Shown here: positions 37,364 through 46,827 of the stretch, piece by piece
Layout: the number at the start of each line of letters is the position of its first letter
How positions within the stretch are numbered: position 1 is the first letter of the stretch
Assembly: GCA_913055735.1 (NCBI GenBank)
Contig: CAJXKD010000001.1
Location: 1,894,281-1,958,280 of the forward strand
Direction of reading: 5' to 3'
Length of the DNA stretch: 64,000 nucleotides
From: an uncultured Rhodospirillales bacterium
GTDB lineage: Bacteria; Pseudomonadota; Alphaproteobacteria; Rhodospirillales; UBA2165
Notes under the pieces: model-generated
What the model was told of the DNA's origin: nothing
The model's input: the letters and a program-made list of their open reading frames with translations, nothing else
Database searches by the model: none
Translations under genes and position numbers: made by a program

Positions 37364-40255
37364 CTACTCCGCCGCCACGGGGAAATGGTCGACGGCATCG
37401 GCGCAGCGTTCACAGATTTCCGCGTGACCGGCAGCCGCCCCGACATCGGGCAGCACTTTGTAGCATCGAACGCATTTCTCGCCGGTCGCCGTCCCCGGAA
37501 CGACACCGATGCCCGGGATCTCGTCCAGCGTAAAGGCGTTTGCCGGCGGCGTGCCTTCGACCAACGTGGCGTCCGACGTGATGAACAGTTCGGCACTGTC
37601 GACATCGGTCATGACGGCCAAATGGTCGGCGTCGGCGTAGACGGTCGGATGGGCCTGGAGGCTCGAACCGATACGTTTCTCGGCACGCTCGATTTCCAAC
37701 GCGCCCGTTACCACCCGCCGCAACTCGCGGATCTTGCGCCATTTCGCGGCCAACGCTTCGTCGCGCCACTCCGCGGGTACGTCGGGGAAAGTGCGCAGAT
37801 GGACGCTTTCTTCGTCGCCCGGATTGCGGGCGAGCCAAGCTTCTTCCGCCGTGAACGAGATGAAGGGAGCCAGCCAGGCCGTCAGGCAGTTGAACAGGGT
37901 ATCCAACACCGTCCGGGCGGCCCGTCGTTTGATCGAATCCGCCCGGTCGCAATAGAGCGCGTCCTTGCGGATATCGAAATAGAACGCCGAAAGATCGACC
38001 GTGCAGAAAGTGTGCAGTTCGGTGAAGAAGTCGTGGAACTCGAAGGTTCGGCAGACGTCGCGCAGCCCTTCGTCCAATTCGGACAGGCGGTGCAGCACCC
38101 AGCGTTCGAGTTCCGGCATCTCCGCCACATCGAGCCGCTCGCTGTCGTGAAACTCGTTGAGGTTGCCGAGCAGGAAGCGCAGCGTGTTACGCAGCCGGCG
38201 ATAGATGTCGGTATGGTGCTTGATGATCTCGGTGCCGATGCGCAAATCCTCGGAGTAGTCCGAGCCCACCACCCACAGCCGCAGAATGTCGGCGCCGTTG
38301 GTCTCGACGACGTTCTGCGGCGAGACGATGTTACCCAACGACTTGGACATTTTCATCCCGTCTTCGCCCATGACGAAGCCGTGGGTCAGCACACCGTTGT
38401 AGGGCGCGCGGCCACGCGTGCCGCAGGCTTCCAACAGGGATGAATGGAACCAGCCGCGATGCTGGTCGGTGCCTTCGAGATAGAGAGAGGCGGGCCATTC
38501 CATGTCGCCGCGTTTCTCGAGAACGAAGCTGTGGGTGGAGCCGGAATCGAACCACACATCGAGGATATCTTTGACCTGTTCGTACTCTTCGGCATCGTAT
38601 TGGTTGCCGAGGAAGCGCGACGGATCGGACGAGAACCAGGCATCGGCACCCTCGGCCTCGATGGCGTCGGCGATGCGTTTCTGTACTTCCTTGTCTTTCA
38701 ACAAAGAGCCGTCTGCCTTCTTTACGAACACGGTGATGGGCACGCCCCAGGCGCGCTGGCGCGAGATCACCCAATCGGGGCGGCCCTCGATCATGCCATG
38801 CAGGCGGTTGCGGCCCGAGGACGGGAAGAATTCCGTTTCGCCGATGGCGCGCAAGGCGACAGTGCGTAAAGATTCGCCCGCGTCGCCGAACGACTGGTCC
38901 ATGGCGATGAACCATTGCGGCGTGTTGCGGAAGATCAACGGCTTCTTCGAGCGCCACGAATGGGGATATTGGTGGGTCAGGCGGCCGCGTGCGATCAGCG
39001 CGCCGGCGTTCGCCAACGCCTCGATCACGGCGCCATTGGCATCGCCCTTGTCGCCCTTGTCGGTGATCACCCGTTTGCCGGGGAGTCCCGGTGCATCCTC
39101 GGTAAGGAACCCATCAGCATCCACCGTATAGGGGATTTGCGACGAGATACCGCGCGCTTCGAGTTCAGCCTTGTTGGCCATCCAGATTTCGAAGTCGTCG
39201 CGGCCATGGCCAGGCGCGGTATGGACGAAGCCGGTACCGGTATCTTCCGTCACGTGATCGCCGTCGAGCAACGGCACGTCGAATTCATACCCGCCGTCCA
39301 AACCCTTCAAGGGATGAGAGCAGACCAGTGCGTTCAATTTGGCCGCGGTGATGTCCTGGCGGCGCTCATATTCAGTAACACGCGCGGCTTCCATTACCTC
39401 GCCCGCGAGCGCGTCGGCGAGGATCAGTTTGTCGCCCGCTTTGGCCCAATTGTCCTCCGGCGCATTGGTCACTTCGTAGAGGCCGTAACTGATCCGCGAC
39501 GAAAAGGAGATCGCCCGGTTGCCGGGGATGGTCCAGGGGGTCGTGGTCCAGATGACCACCGATGCATCCGATAGACCGGCGCCGCCGTCGTCTTTCACCG
39601 GGAATTTGGTCCAGATGGTATCGGAGGTGTGGTCGTGATACTCGACCTCGGCTTCGGCGAGGGCGGTCTTCTCGACCACCGACCACATCACCGGTTTGGA
39701 ACCGCGATACAAGAGTCCGTTGTCCAGGAACTTCATCAGTTCGCGGGCGATCTGCGCCTCGGCGTCGAAGCTCATGGTCGTATAGGGGTTTTCCCAATCG
39801 CCGACGACGCCCAGGCGCTTGAACTCGTCGCGCTGTACGTTGATCCAGTTCTCGGCGAACTCGCGGCATTCGTTACGGAACTCGATGATCGGCACTGCGT
39901 CCTTGTCGGCGCCTTTGGCGCGATATTGCTCCTCGATCTTCCATTCGATGGGTAGGCCGTGGCAGTCCCAGCCAGGCACGTAGTTGGAATCCTTGCCGAG
40001 CATTTGCTGCGACTTGGTGATGACGTCTTTGAGAATCTTGTTGAGCGCGTGCCCGATATGCAGGTGGCCGTTGGCATAGGGCGGGCCGTCGTGGAGAATG
40101 AATTTCTCCCGTCCCTTCGATTGTTCGCGGAGCCTTTTGTATAGGCCGAGTTTTTCCCACCGCGCCAGCAGTTCGGGCTCGCGCTTGGCCAGCCCGGCTT
40201 TCATGGGAAAGTCGGTCTGAGGCAGAAAAACCGTCGATTTGTAGTCAACGCTCAT
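37364..40255 (-). CDS. ileS: Isoleucine--tRNA ligase
   Basis: A 963-residue class I synthetase. The HIGH motif is [16 protein letters not shown] near residue 60, and KMSKS is in [11 protein letters not shown] near residue 638. The editing domain carries [11 protein letters not shown]. The C-terminal zinc knuckle has CVRCYK and CERC, placing it in the bacterial Zn-containing group. The start is [13 protein letters not shown] at 40255. It is the second gene of the ribF-ileS-lspA run, about 107 bases after ribF. Confidence 0.97.
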   Translation of the reverse strand: MSVDYKSTVFLPQTDFPMKAGLAKREPELLARWEKLGLYKRLREQSKGREKFILHDGPPYANGHLHIGHALNKILKDVITKSQQMLGKDSNYVPGWDCHGLPIEWKIEEQYRAKGADKDAVPIIEFRNECREFAENWINVQRDEFKRLGVVGDWENPYTTMSFDAEAQIARELMKFLDNGLLYRGSKPVMWSVVEKTALAEAEVEYHDHTSDTIWTKFPVKDDGGAGLSDASVVIWTTTPWTIPGNRAISFSSRISYGLYEVTNAPEDNWAKAGDKLILADALAGEVMEAARVTEYERRQDITAAKLNALVCSHPLKGLDGGYEFDVPLLDGDHVTEDTGTGFVHTAPGHGRDDFEIWMANKAELEARGISSQIPYTVDADGFLTEDAPGLPGKRVITDKGDKGDANGAVIEALANAGALIARGRLTHQYPHSWRSKKPLIFRNTPQWFIAMDQSFGDAGESLRTVALRAIGETEFFPSSGRNRLHGMIEGRPDWVISRQRAWGVPITVFVKKADGSLLKDKEVQKRIADAIEAEGADAWFSSDPSRFLGNQYDAEEYEQVKDILDVWFDSGSTHSFVLEKRGDMEWPASLYLEGTDQHRGWFHSSLLEACGTRGRAPYNGVLTHGFVMGEDGMKMSKSLGNIVSPQNVVETNGADILRLWVVGSDYSEDLRIGTEIIKHHTDIYRRLRNTLRFLLGNLNEFHDSERLDVAEMPELERWVLHRLSELDEGLRDVCRTFEFHDFFTELHTFCTVDLSAFYFDIRKDALYCDRADSIKRRAARTVLDTLFNCLTAWLAPFISFTAEEAWLARNPGDEESVHLRTFPDVPAEWRDEALAAKWRKIRELRRVVTGALEIERAEKRIGSSLQAHPTVYADADHLAVMTDVDSAELFITSDATLVEGTPPANAFTLDEIPGIGVVPGTATGEKCVRCYKVLPDVGAAAGHAEICERCADAVDHFPVAAE

Positions 40256-40362
40256 AGTGGCACGTCTTTGCTCGTCTCGATTTGAAGGGGCCTTTTATCC
40301 CGACCAAGCCCAGAAATCAAAGGCCATCGGGGGTAACGGCCCAAATGGCTGAATTCCGGCTT

Positions 40363-41310
40363 TCAGCCTTCGGTCTGAAGAAGGCGCCGGGCGGTCTCGC
40401 TATCCTCCCGGATGGCGGCGGTCAGGGCCTCGAGCCCGTCGAACTTCTTCTCGGGCCTCAGATAGTCGATCAGTGCCACCCGCAAGTGTTTGCCGTAGAT
40501 ATCGCCGGAAAAGTCGAACAAATGGGTCTCCAGGACCACACGGGTGTCGTCGGTGACCGTGGGGCGGCGGCCGAGATTGGCGACGCCGTCATACCAGACC
40601 GGGTCGTCTTCGTCCTCGATGCAGGCGCGGATGGCGTAGACGCCGGTCGTCGGCCGATTGTCCTGGTCGAGTTCGATATTGGCGGTGGGGAAGCCGATGG
40701 TCCGGCCTCGTTGATCGCCGTGGGCCACCCGGCCGGCAATCTCATGGGGGCGGCCCAATAATTTTGCGGCGCCGCGCGGATTGCCCGCCGTCAGCATCTC
40801 GCGCACCCGGGTGGACGAGATAACGCTGCCGTCATCGTCCAGTATCACGCCGACGCTGGTCGTGGCGAATCCCATGGCATCGCCTTTCTCGCGAAGGAAC
40901 GCGCTGTTACCACCACGCTTATGACCGAAGACGAAATCGAAGCCGCAGACCACGTGCCGCGCGCCGAGGCCGTCGGCCAACACCTCGTCGACGAAATCAT
41001 CCGCCGTTTGGCGCGATAATTGCTCATCGAAGTGAAGCACCATCAGGAAATCGACGCCCATCTCCGCAATGATCTGGGCTTTCAGGTGGAACGGGGTCAG
41101 GCGGAAGGGCGGCGCGTTACGTTGGAAATACATGCGGGGATGCGGTTCGAAGGTCAGCACGCCCCAGGGTGCCTTTAACGACCGCGCCATGTCACCCGCC
41201 GTCCGTATCACTTGCCGGTGGCCTAAATGGACGCCGTCGAAATTGCCGATGGCAATGGCGCCGCCCCGGAATTCGTCGGGCAAGTCGTTGTAATGGCGAA
41301 AGATTTTCAT
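40363..41310 (-). CDS. ribF: Bifunctional riboflavin kinase / FAD synthetase RibF
   Basis: Makes FMN and then FAD from riboflavin. It has 315 residues. The N-terminal nucleotidyltransferase part has AIGNFDGVHLGHRQVI near residue 22 and GFDFVFGHKRGGN. The kinase part has VAHGDQRGRTIGFPTANIEL near residue 190 and VYAIRACIED. The start MKIFRHYNDLPDEF is at 41310; the open frame continues upstream without similarity. It begins the housekeeping run and is divergent from the TPR gene. Confidence 0.95.
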   Translation of the reverse strand: MKIFRHYNDLPDEFRGGAIAIGNFDGVHLGHRQVIRTAGDMARSLKAPWGVLTFEPHPRMYFQRNAPPFRLTPFHLKAQIIAEMGVDFLMVLHFDEQLSRQTADDFVDEVLADGLGARHVVCGFDFVFGHKRGGNSAFLREKGDAMGFATTSVGVILDDDGSVISSTRVREMLTAGNPRGAAKLLGRPHEIAGRVAHGDQRGRTIGFPTANIELDQDNRPTTGVYAIRACIEDEDDPVWYDGVANLGRRPTVTDDTRVVLETHLFDFSGDIYGKHLRVALIDYLRPEKKFDGLEALTAAIREDSETARRLLQTEG

Positions 41311-41368
41311 GCGCGGAACGGTGTCAGTCGGGCCGCTTGTGGTCAAGGGAAAAGGCGGAATGGAAATA

Positions 41369-41527
41369 TTAGGCGGGCGATATGTCGCGCTGCTTGAGCC
41401 GGGTAACGGCCTCCCGGGCGGTAAGGCGGCTGAGGTCCTCCATGATCCCGTCAAAGCATGCCACGGTGCCCGCGTCCGCAAAGCCGCGCGAATAGGCACT
41501 TTTTAACTCGGTTCGTTGGGCATTCAC
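41369..41527 (-). CDS. Possible 52-residue small protein upstream of ribF
   Basis: A short GTG-started frame (GTG at 41527, TAA at 41369) between ribF and the TPR gene. It reads as a soluble, mostly helical protein with TELKSAYSRGFADAGTV and later EDLSRLTAREAVTRLKQRD. The last part resembles the first helix of amidase-family proteins, but is far too short to be one. The ribosome-binding site is weak. It may be a real small gene, a fossil, or chance. The 251-base gap otherwise shows only the ribF and TPR promoters. Confidence 0.3.
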   Translation of the reverse strand: MNAQRTELKSAYSRGFADAGTVACFDGIMEDLSRLTAREAVTRLKQRDISPA

Positions 41528-41561
41528 ACTTCATTCACCGACGGATTGCTATTGATCCTTC

Positions 41562-43595
41562 ATGACAGCAACCGCCAAAAAGGGCGAATTCCCGGGGGAC
41601 ACGGCCGAGTCCCGGGTGCCCACCCTCGAGGAAGCTATAGCAACACGTTCGGCGGGCGATGCGCGCGCGGCGGCAGACATATGCCGCGCCGTCATCAAGC
41701 ATCATCCCGCCGACACGGCGGCGCTTCAATTTCTTGCTGAACTGATGATGGAGGGGAGGCTTTATTCGCAGGCCTGCGAGTTTTTGGCGCGTGCCATCTC
41801 CATCAGGAACGGCGATCCGGATCTGTTGTTCAATTACGGCGTCGCTCTTCGCGGTACCCACAACTACTTGGCGGCGGTCAAAGCGTTCGAAAGGGCGACC
41901 CGCTACCGGCCCGAATTTGTCGAAGCCTGGTATAATCTCGGTAATACGTACATCAGCCGCGGGCAGTTCGCCGAAGCCGTTGCTGCGTTTGATGCGGCCA
42001 TAGGCGTCGATCCGAACGACGAACGATTTCACAACAATGCAGGCATCGCGCTTCGGCAATTGGAACGGTTCGACGAAGCCGCGAGCCGATTCCGGCAGGC
42101 AATTTCCTTAGATCCCGACAATGCCGGTTTCCATAACAACCTCGGTAACGTGCTCGTTTGTCTGAAGCGGTTTGACGAAGCGATCGAGGCGTTCGGCGAG
42201 GCCATCCATTTGGCGCCTGACTATGCCGAAGCGATTTACAACATGGGGAGCGCATATCAACAGCAGTCGGCATTTACCGCAGCTGCCTCTTGTTACCGAA
42301 CCGCCCTTGGGATCGATCCGTCGAATCAGGATGCGCGTTTCAACTTGTCTTTGGCGCTTCACAGGCTGGGCCGTTTCGATGAGGCGGCGGACATGCTCGA
42401 TGCGCTCGACGCGGAAACGGCAGGTGCACCTCGCGCCTTGGCCCGGCGTGCCGGCATCCGCGCGGATCAAGGCCGCTTCGAAGAAGCGTTCGCGCTCTTT
42501 GACCAAGCGCTCGCCTCGGGTGACGACGCGACGATCCTCAGCGATCGTGCCATCGCGTATCTCCATGCCGGTCAACCGGACAAGGCGCTGGACGATCATC
42601 GGCGCGCGGTTGGCCTCGCACCAGATAACGAACCCATCGCGTCGGCCTTTGCGCAGACCTTGTTGGCAACCGGCAACCATAAGGATGGCTGGCGGACATT
42701 CGAGCGGCGTCTAGAGGATTCCGATTTTGCCGCACGAATGGCATCTCTCCCCGGCACAGGTTGGTCGGGCGAGGCGCTTTCCGGAAAATCGATCCTGGTC
42801 GAATGCGAACAAGGTTTCGGTGATACTTTGCAATTCGTGCGCTACTTGCCCGAACTGGCGGCGCGCGACGCTCATGTCGTGTTGTGCTGTCCGGCCCGAT
42901 TGGTGCCGTTGCTCGCGTCGGTGCCCGGCGCGGACGTCGTCGTCTCCCGCGATCACCGGCCTATGACCGACGTCCACGTACCGTTGTTGAGCCTTCCGTT
43001 TCACTTGGAACGGTTCGCGCCCCATGGGTCCATGGTGCCCTACCTCGCGGCTGATCCGGATCGGATCGAGGTCTGGAAGCGCCGTTTGGGCGGCGGCGTT
43101 AAAATCGGCGTCGCGTGGCAGGGAAATTCGGCCTACGACCGCGACTACGCGCGCTCGCTAAAACCGGACCGGTTGGCGCTGCTTGCGTCGTTGACGGGCG
43201 CGAATGGCCTCCGCTTTATTTCCCTGCAACAAACTGGCAGTGCCGAACTGCCTGGCTGGATCGAAGAGACCGACACGCCGTTGGATGAGGACGGCGCCTT
43301 CCTCGATACGGCGGCCATCATGGCCAATCTCGATCTGATCCTGACCACCGACACGGCGATTCCTCATCTTGCGGGTGCTATGGGGCGTCCCGTTTGGATG
43401 CTGACAGGGTTTGCACCCGATTGGCGGTGGTGGGGCGAAGACCACCGAAGCAATTGGTATCCGAGTTTGCGTCTCGTCCGTCAGTCCTCTCCGACTGATT
43501 GGGAAGCTCCTATAAGAAAGGTGGGTGACTTGCTGGCCCGTTGGTGTGATGCCGAAGGTGGTGACCCTCTGGCTTTCTTTGACAGCTCAGTTTAG
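41562..43595 (+). CDS. TPR-repeat protein with C-terminal GT9-like domain
   Basis: A 677-residue protein. Roughly residues 25-390 are tandem tetratricopeptide repeats, for example PEFVEAWYNLGNTYISRGQF, NDERFHNNAGIALRQLERFDEA and PDYAEAIYNMGSAYQQQSAF. The C-terminal half resembles the family 9 heptosyltransferase fold: SILVECEQGFGDTLQFVRYLPEL, VKIGVAWQGNSAYDRDYARS and LTTDTAIPHLAGAMGRPVWML. Proteins of this architecture are common in alphaproteobacteria and of uncertain role, perhaps a glycosyltransferase or a scaffold. The ribosome-binding site is poor. It is divergent from ribF and converges on the DMT transporter. Confidence 0.85.
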   Translation: MTATAKKGEFPGDTAESRVPTLEEAIATRSAGDARAAADICRAVIKHHPADTAALQFLAELMMEGRLYSQACEFLARAISIRNGDPDLLFNYGVALRGTHNYLAAVKAFERATRYRPEFVEAWYNLGNTYISRGQFAEAVAAFDAAIGVDPNDERFHNNAGIALRQLERFDEAASRFRQAISLDPDNAGFHNNLGNVLVCLKRFDEAIEAFGEAIHLAPDYAEAIYNMGSAYQQQSAFTAAASCYRTALGIDPSNQDARFNLSLALHRLGRFDEAADMLDALDAETAGAPRALARRAGIRADQGRFEEAFALFDQALASGDDATILSDRAIAYLHAGQPDKALDDHRRAVGLAPDNEPIASAFAQTLLATGNHKDGWRTFERRLEDSDFAARMASLPGTGWSGEALSGKSILVECEQGFGDTLQFVRYLPELAARDAHVVLCCPARLVPLLASVPGADVVVSRDHRPMTDVHVPLLSLPFHLERFAPHGSMVPYLAADPDRIEVWKRRLGGGVKIGVAWQGNSAYDRDYARSLKPDRLALLASLTGANGLRFISLQQTGSAELPGWIEETDTPLDEDGAFLDTAAIMANLDLILTTDTAIPHLAGAMGRPVWMLTGFAPDWRWWGEDHRSNWYPSLRLVRQSSPTDWEAPIRKVGDLLARWCDAEGGDPLAFFDSSV

Positions 43596-43602
43596 CTCGA
43601 TA

Positions 43603-44556
43603 CTAAGCCGATTCCGTCGAGACGGCAGCCCGCGGCATGGATTGGCGCTTGCCCTTTACGACGAGCAGAATACCGACGCAGACGAAGGCCGCGCCAAGTA
43701 CATGATAGAAATAAAGACGCTCGCCCAGGAACAGGATAGCCATACCGGCGCCGAATACCGGCAACAAATTGACGAAGATGGCGGCCTTGTTGACCCCAAC
43801 TGTGCGTAGGCCGGCATTCCACATAAATATCGCGCCGACGGACGGCAAGGTCGCCAAATAGAATGCCGCGCCGACCGCTTCCCACGTAAACGGAAATGGC
43901 GTGAATAGGTACGCCTCGGCGGCATAGACCGGGATCAGTTCGATCGTGCCCGCGACAAAAATGACGAACAGCAGCGTCGCGGGGCTAAGGCCCTCGGGTG
44001 CCCGGTGGAAATTGGCGGCGTACATTGCGTATCCCATGACGGCGGCAAGCATGACGAAATCGCCGCTGTTGATGTCGAAGGTGAGTAGGACGTCTAAATC
44101 AAACCGCGATACCATCGCGCCAACCCCGAAGGCAGCGAAAGCGATACCCAGGCTTTGAATCCAGGTCAGCCGATCCTTTACGATCAGCCATACAAATAAA
44201 GCCGTAACGGCGGGCTGAGTGGCATTCGTCAACGCCGCGTTGGTCGCTGTGGTGAAACTAACCGAGGTTACGGCTAATGTACTCCCACCGACCATAAAAA
44301 AGGCCAGCATCGCGATCGTTTTCCAATTCCGCAACGCGACAGGCAGTTCATGCGGCAGACTACGCCACACCAATGGGAGCATGATCAATGCCGCGAACAG
44401 CCATCGCCAAAATGACAAGCCCAGGGGTGGCACCGTTTCATATACCCCTCGTGCCACCACCAAATTACTCGCCCAAGCCAATTGCACCGCGATCAGCATG
44501 ATATAGGCGGTAAAGGGGCTGAGTTGGCGGGCGCCGGGTGGGGACGGAGGAGACAT
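43603..44556 (-). CDS. EamA/DMT-family transporter
   Basis: A 317-residue inner-membrane protein of the drug/metabolite transporter family with ten predicted helices and two EamA halves. The first half has SNLVVARGVYETVPPLGLSFWRW, and the second ends in FLGERLYFYHVLGAAFVCVGILLV. These typically export amino acids or other metabolites; the substrate is not predictable. It starts at 44556 (MSPPSPPGARQL). It is a single gene with its promoter in the 349-base gap to the ABC transporter genes. A second EamA gene lies at 57838. Confidence 0.87.
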   Translation of the reverse strand: MSPPSPPGARQLSPFTAYIMLIAVQLAWASNLVVARGVYETVPPLGLSFWRWLFAALIMLPLVWRSLPHELPVALRNWKTIAMLAFFMVGGSTLAVTSVSFTTATNAALTNATQPAVTALFVWLIVKDRLTWIQSLGIAFAAFGVGAMVSRFDLDVLLTFDINSGDFVMLAAVMGYAMYAANFHRAPEGLSPATLLFVIFVAGTIELIPVYAAEAYLFTPFPFTWEAVGAAFYLATLPSVGAIFMWNAGLRTVGVNKAAIFVNLLPVFGAGMAILFLGERLYFYHVLGAAFVCVGILLVVKGKRQSMPRAAVSTESA

Positions 44557-44905
44557 AGATTCGCCTAAGTGGGACTTATCCAGGGTGGCAAACGATGTAT
44601 CTTGTTAATTGGGCTGCCACCGCTGATTGTTCGATAGCGTGCCAGTGGGACAAGGTCAATCAACGGATTTGGCGGTTGATACGTATGTCCGTAGATCGGC
44701 ATGCGCCGTAATCTATGGCGCGAAACTTGTTTCACCTAGATACGTCTATTAACCTTATGGGGTATTTCATTGGGCGCTGCCGCCGAGAACCGATGTGGGC
44801 CGCGTCCGGATGACCTCACGAATATTTGCTCCTGACGGCTGCGGCATATCATGCACGTTCGCGGCACAATAAGGGCGCCAAGAAAATAGAGTTAGAGGAC
44901 TTCCG
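44557..44905. other. 349-base divergent intergenic region
   Basis: Lies between the DMT transporter and the first ABC half-transporter and must hold both promoters. The only structure I see is an imperfectly placed inverted repeat GGTGGCA (44584-44590) / TGCCACC (44615-44621). The composition is more AT-rich than the genes. No small gene with a convincing start was found. Confidence 0.5.
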
Positions 44906-46819
44906 TTGAACGAGAGTTCAGCCAAAAGATTGCCGCCACGTCCCACGCTGAAATCGGGCCTGAAATCCGGCATGGATTACCAAGTACCGACGCTTGAGGG
45001 CGACCACAAGCGGGGTGCGCAGGCATTGTCGCGGGTCGCCCGGATGGCATTGCGCTATCGGTGGCGCTTCGCTCTGGCGCTGCTGGCGGTGGTTGCCGCC
45101 GGTGTTTTCCAATTATTGATCCCGTGGTACCTCGGCAACGCCGTCGACAATGCGACCGGCTTGCTTGAAGGCGGCGTCGCGGGCGCCGACGAGGCGCAGA
45201 CAGCATTGTTGATTGCCGCCGGCCTGATCGTCGGGGCCGCGGTTCTGCGTGGCAGCTTTACCATGCTGCACAACTACCTCGGTGAATCGATCGGTCTTCA
45301 TATCGCTTACGAACTTCGCCTTGCCTATTTCGAAAAACTGCAAAGGCTGAGTTTTAGCTATCACGACAAGATCCATTCCGGCGATTTGCTTACCCGCGGC
45401 ATGCTCGACATCGAGGGGATCCGCCGCTTCGTCGAATTCGGCATCCTGCGGCTGGTGCTGCTGGCGGTTCTGGTGGGGGTGGGGGCTTACATGTATATGG
45501 GCTCCGATCCGGTGCTCGGCCTACTGAGCCTCAGCTTCGTGCCATTCGCCTTCTGGCGTGCCACGGTGTTCCGATTGCGCATGCGGGCCCTGTGGCGTGA
45601 ATTGCAGGAGGCGCTCTCGATCCTCACGCGCGTCATGGAGGAAAATCTTGGCGGTATCCGGGTGGTGCGGGCGTTTGGGGCCCGGGACTTCGAAATGAAG
45701 AAGTTCGACGCGGGCTCTCGGGTCGCGCTTGATATTTCCATGGAGCGGGTCGGGGTCCGCTATACCAATACTTCGGTCATCACCTTTTCCTACTTCCTCG
45801 CCATGGGCTTCGTGTTGTGGGTTGGCGGCCTGCGGATCATTGAAGGCACCCTCACCGTCGGCGAGCTGACCCAGTTCCTGGCCTTTATGACCATCTTGCA
45901 GATGCCCATCCGCCAGACCGGCATGGTCATCAACGGGATCGCCCGGGCGTCGGTTGCCGGCGCGCGATTGTTTGACGTCCTGGATATGGAGGCGGCGATC
46001 GACGACAAGCCCGGCGCGCTGCCACTGAAGGTCACCGACGGTGTGCTGCGGTTTGGAGATGTATCGTTCAAGTACGAAGGCTTTCGCGGGCAGGCGACGA
46101 TTTCCAACATCGGTTTCGAGGTGCGGCCGGGACGTACGCTGGGTATTGTCGGCCCGCCCGGCAGCGGCAAGTCGACCATCGTGCATCTGATCCCGCGCTT
46201 CTATGACGTGACGTCGGGCCGCATCACCATCGACGGGCAAGACATCCGCGATGTGACCCTCGACAGTCTGCGGGCAGCGGTGGGTGTCGTGCAGCAGGAT
46301 ACCTTCCTGTTTACCTCGCCGGTCAGCGCCAATGTTGCCTATGGTGAACCATTCGCCGACCAGGACCGTATCGAGCGGGCGACCGACGCCTCGCAGCTTC
46401 ATAGCTATATTGCCGCCTTGCCCGAAGGCTATGACACGCTTGTCGGGGAACGCGGTGTGTCTCTGTCGGGCGGTCAACGCCAGCGTTTGTCGATTGCGCG
46501 CAGCGTGTTGTTAACCCCATCCGTGATGGTCTTCGACGATTCGACCGCGGCCATCGATGCGGCAACGGAACGCCGTATCCGCGAGGCGCTTAAGGAACTG
46601 ACCAAGGACCGTGCGACCATCATCGTGTCGCACCGGTTGAGTTCGCTCATGCATGCCGACGAGATATTGTTCCTCGACAAGGGGCACATCGTCGAGCGCG
46701 GCACCCATCAGGAATTGCTCGCTAAGAACGGCCGCTACCGCGCGCTCTATGATCTGCAGATCGGCGGCGACAAGGGTGATCCCGGCGCGGCGGGCCGGGT
46801 TCTGGAACCGGCGGAATAG
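44906..46819 (+). CDS. ABC exporter half-transporter with degenerate Walker B (subunit A)
   Basis: A 637-residue membrane-fused ABC exporter subunit: six helices in about residues 50-330, then the nucleotide-binding domain. Walker A is GPPGSGKST near residue 415 and the signature LSGGQRQRLS near 520 is canonical. Walker B reads VMVFDDSTAAID, with Asp where the catalytic Glu should be. Its neighbour has the opposite pattern. The TTG start at 44906 has AGAGGACTTCC in front; ATG at 44972 is an alternative. The genes are 8 bases apart and form one heterodimeric exporter of the TM287/288 or BmrCD type. The substrate (drug, lipid or peptide) is unknown. Confidence 0.9.
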   Translation: MNESSAKRLPPRPTLKSGLKSGMDYQVPTLEGDHKRGAQALSRVARMALRYRWRFALALLAVVAAGVFQLLIPWYLGNAVDNATGLLEGGVAGADEAQTALLIAAGLIVGAAVLRGSFTMLHNYLGESIGLHIAYELRLAYFEKLQRLSFSYHDKIHSGDLLTRGMLDIEGIRRFVEFGILRLVLLAVLVGVGAYMYMGSDPVLGLLSLSFVPFAFWRATVFRLRMRALWRELQEALSILTRVMEENLGGIRVVRAFGARDFEMKKFDAGSRVALDISMERVGVRYTNTSVITFSYFLAMGFVLWVGGLRIIEGTLTVGELTQFLAFMTILQMPIRQTGMVINGIARASVAGARLFDVLDMEAAIDDKPGALPLKVTDGVLRFGDVSFKYEGFRGQATISNIGFEVRPGRTLGIVGPPGSGKSTIVHLIPRFYDVTSGRITIDGQDIRDVTLDSLRAAVGVVQQDTFLFTSPVSANVAYGEPFADQDRIERATDASQLHSYIAALPEGYDTLVGERGVSLSGGQRQRLSIARSVLLTPSVMVFDDSTAAIDAATERRIREALKELTKDRATIIVSHRLSSLMHADEILFLDKGHIVERGTHQELLAKNGRYRALYDLQIGGDKGDPGAAGRVLEPAE

Positions 46820-46827
46820 GGGGCGGC

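Noticed and set aside
41369..41443. Remnant of an amidase gene
   Set aside because: Only about 20 residues resemble the amidase N-terminus and nothing downstream matches, so this is noted as a small frame but not called a pseudogene.
44584..44621. Inverted repeat GGTGGCA/TGCCACC as a terminator
   Set aside because: It has a 24-base loop and no T-run; it is upstream of both genes, not after them.
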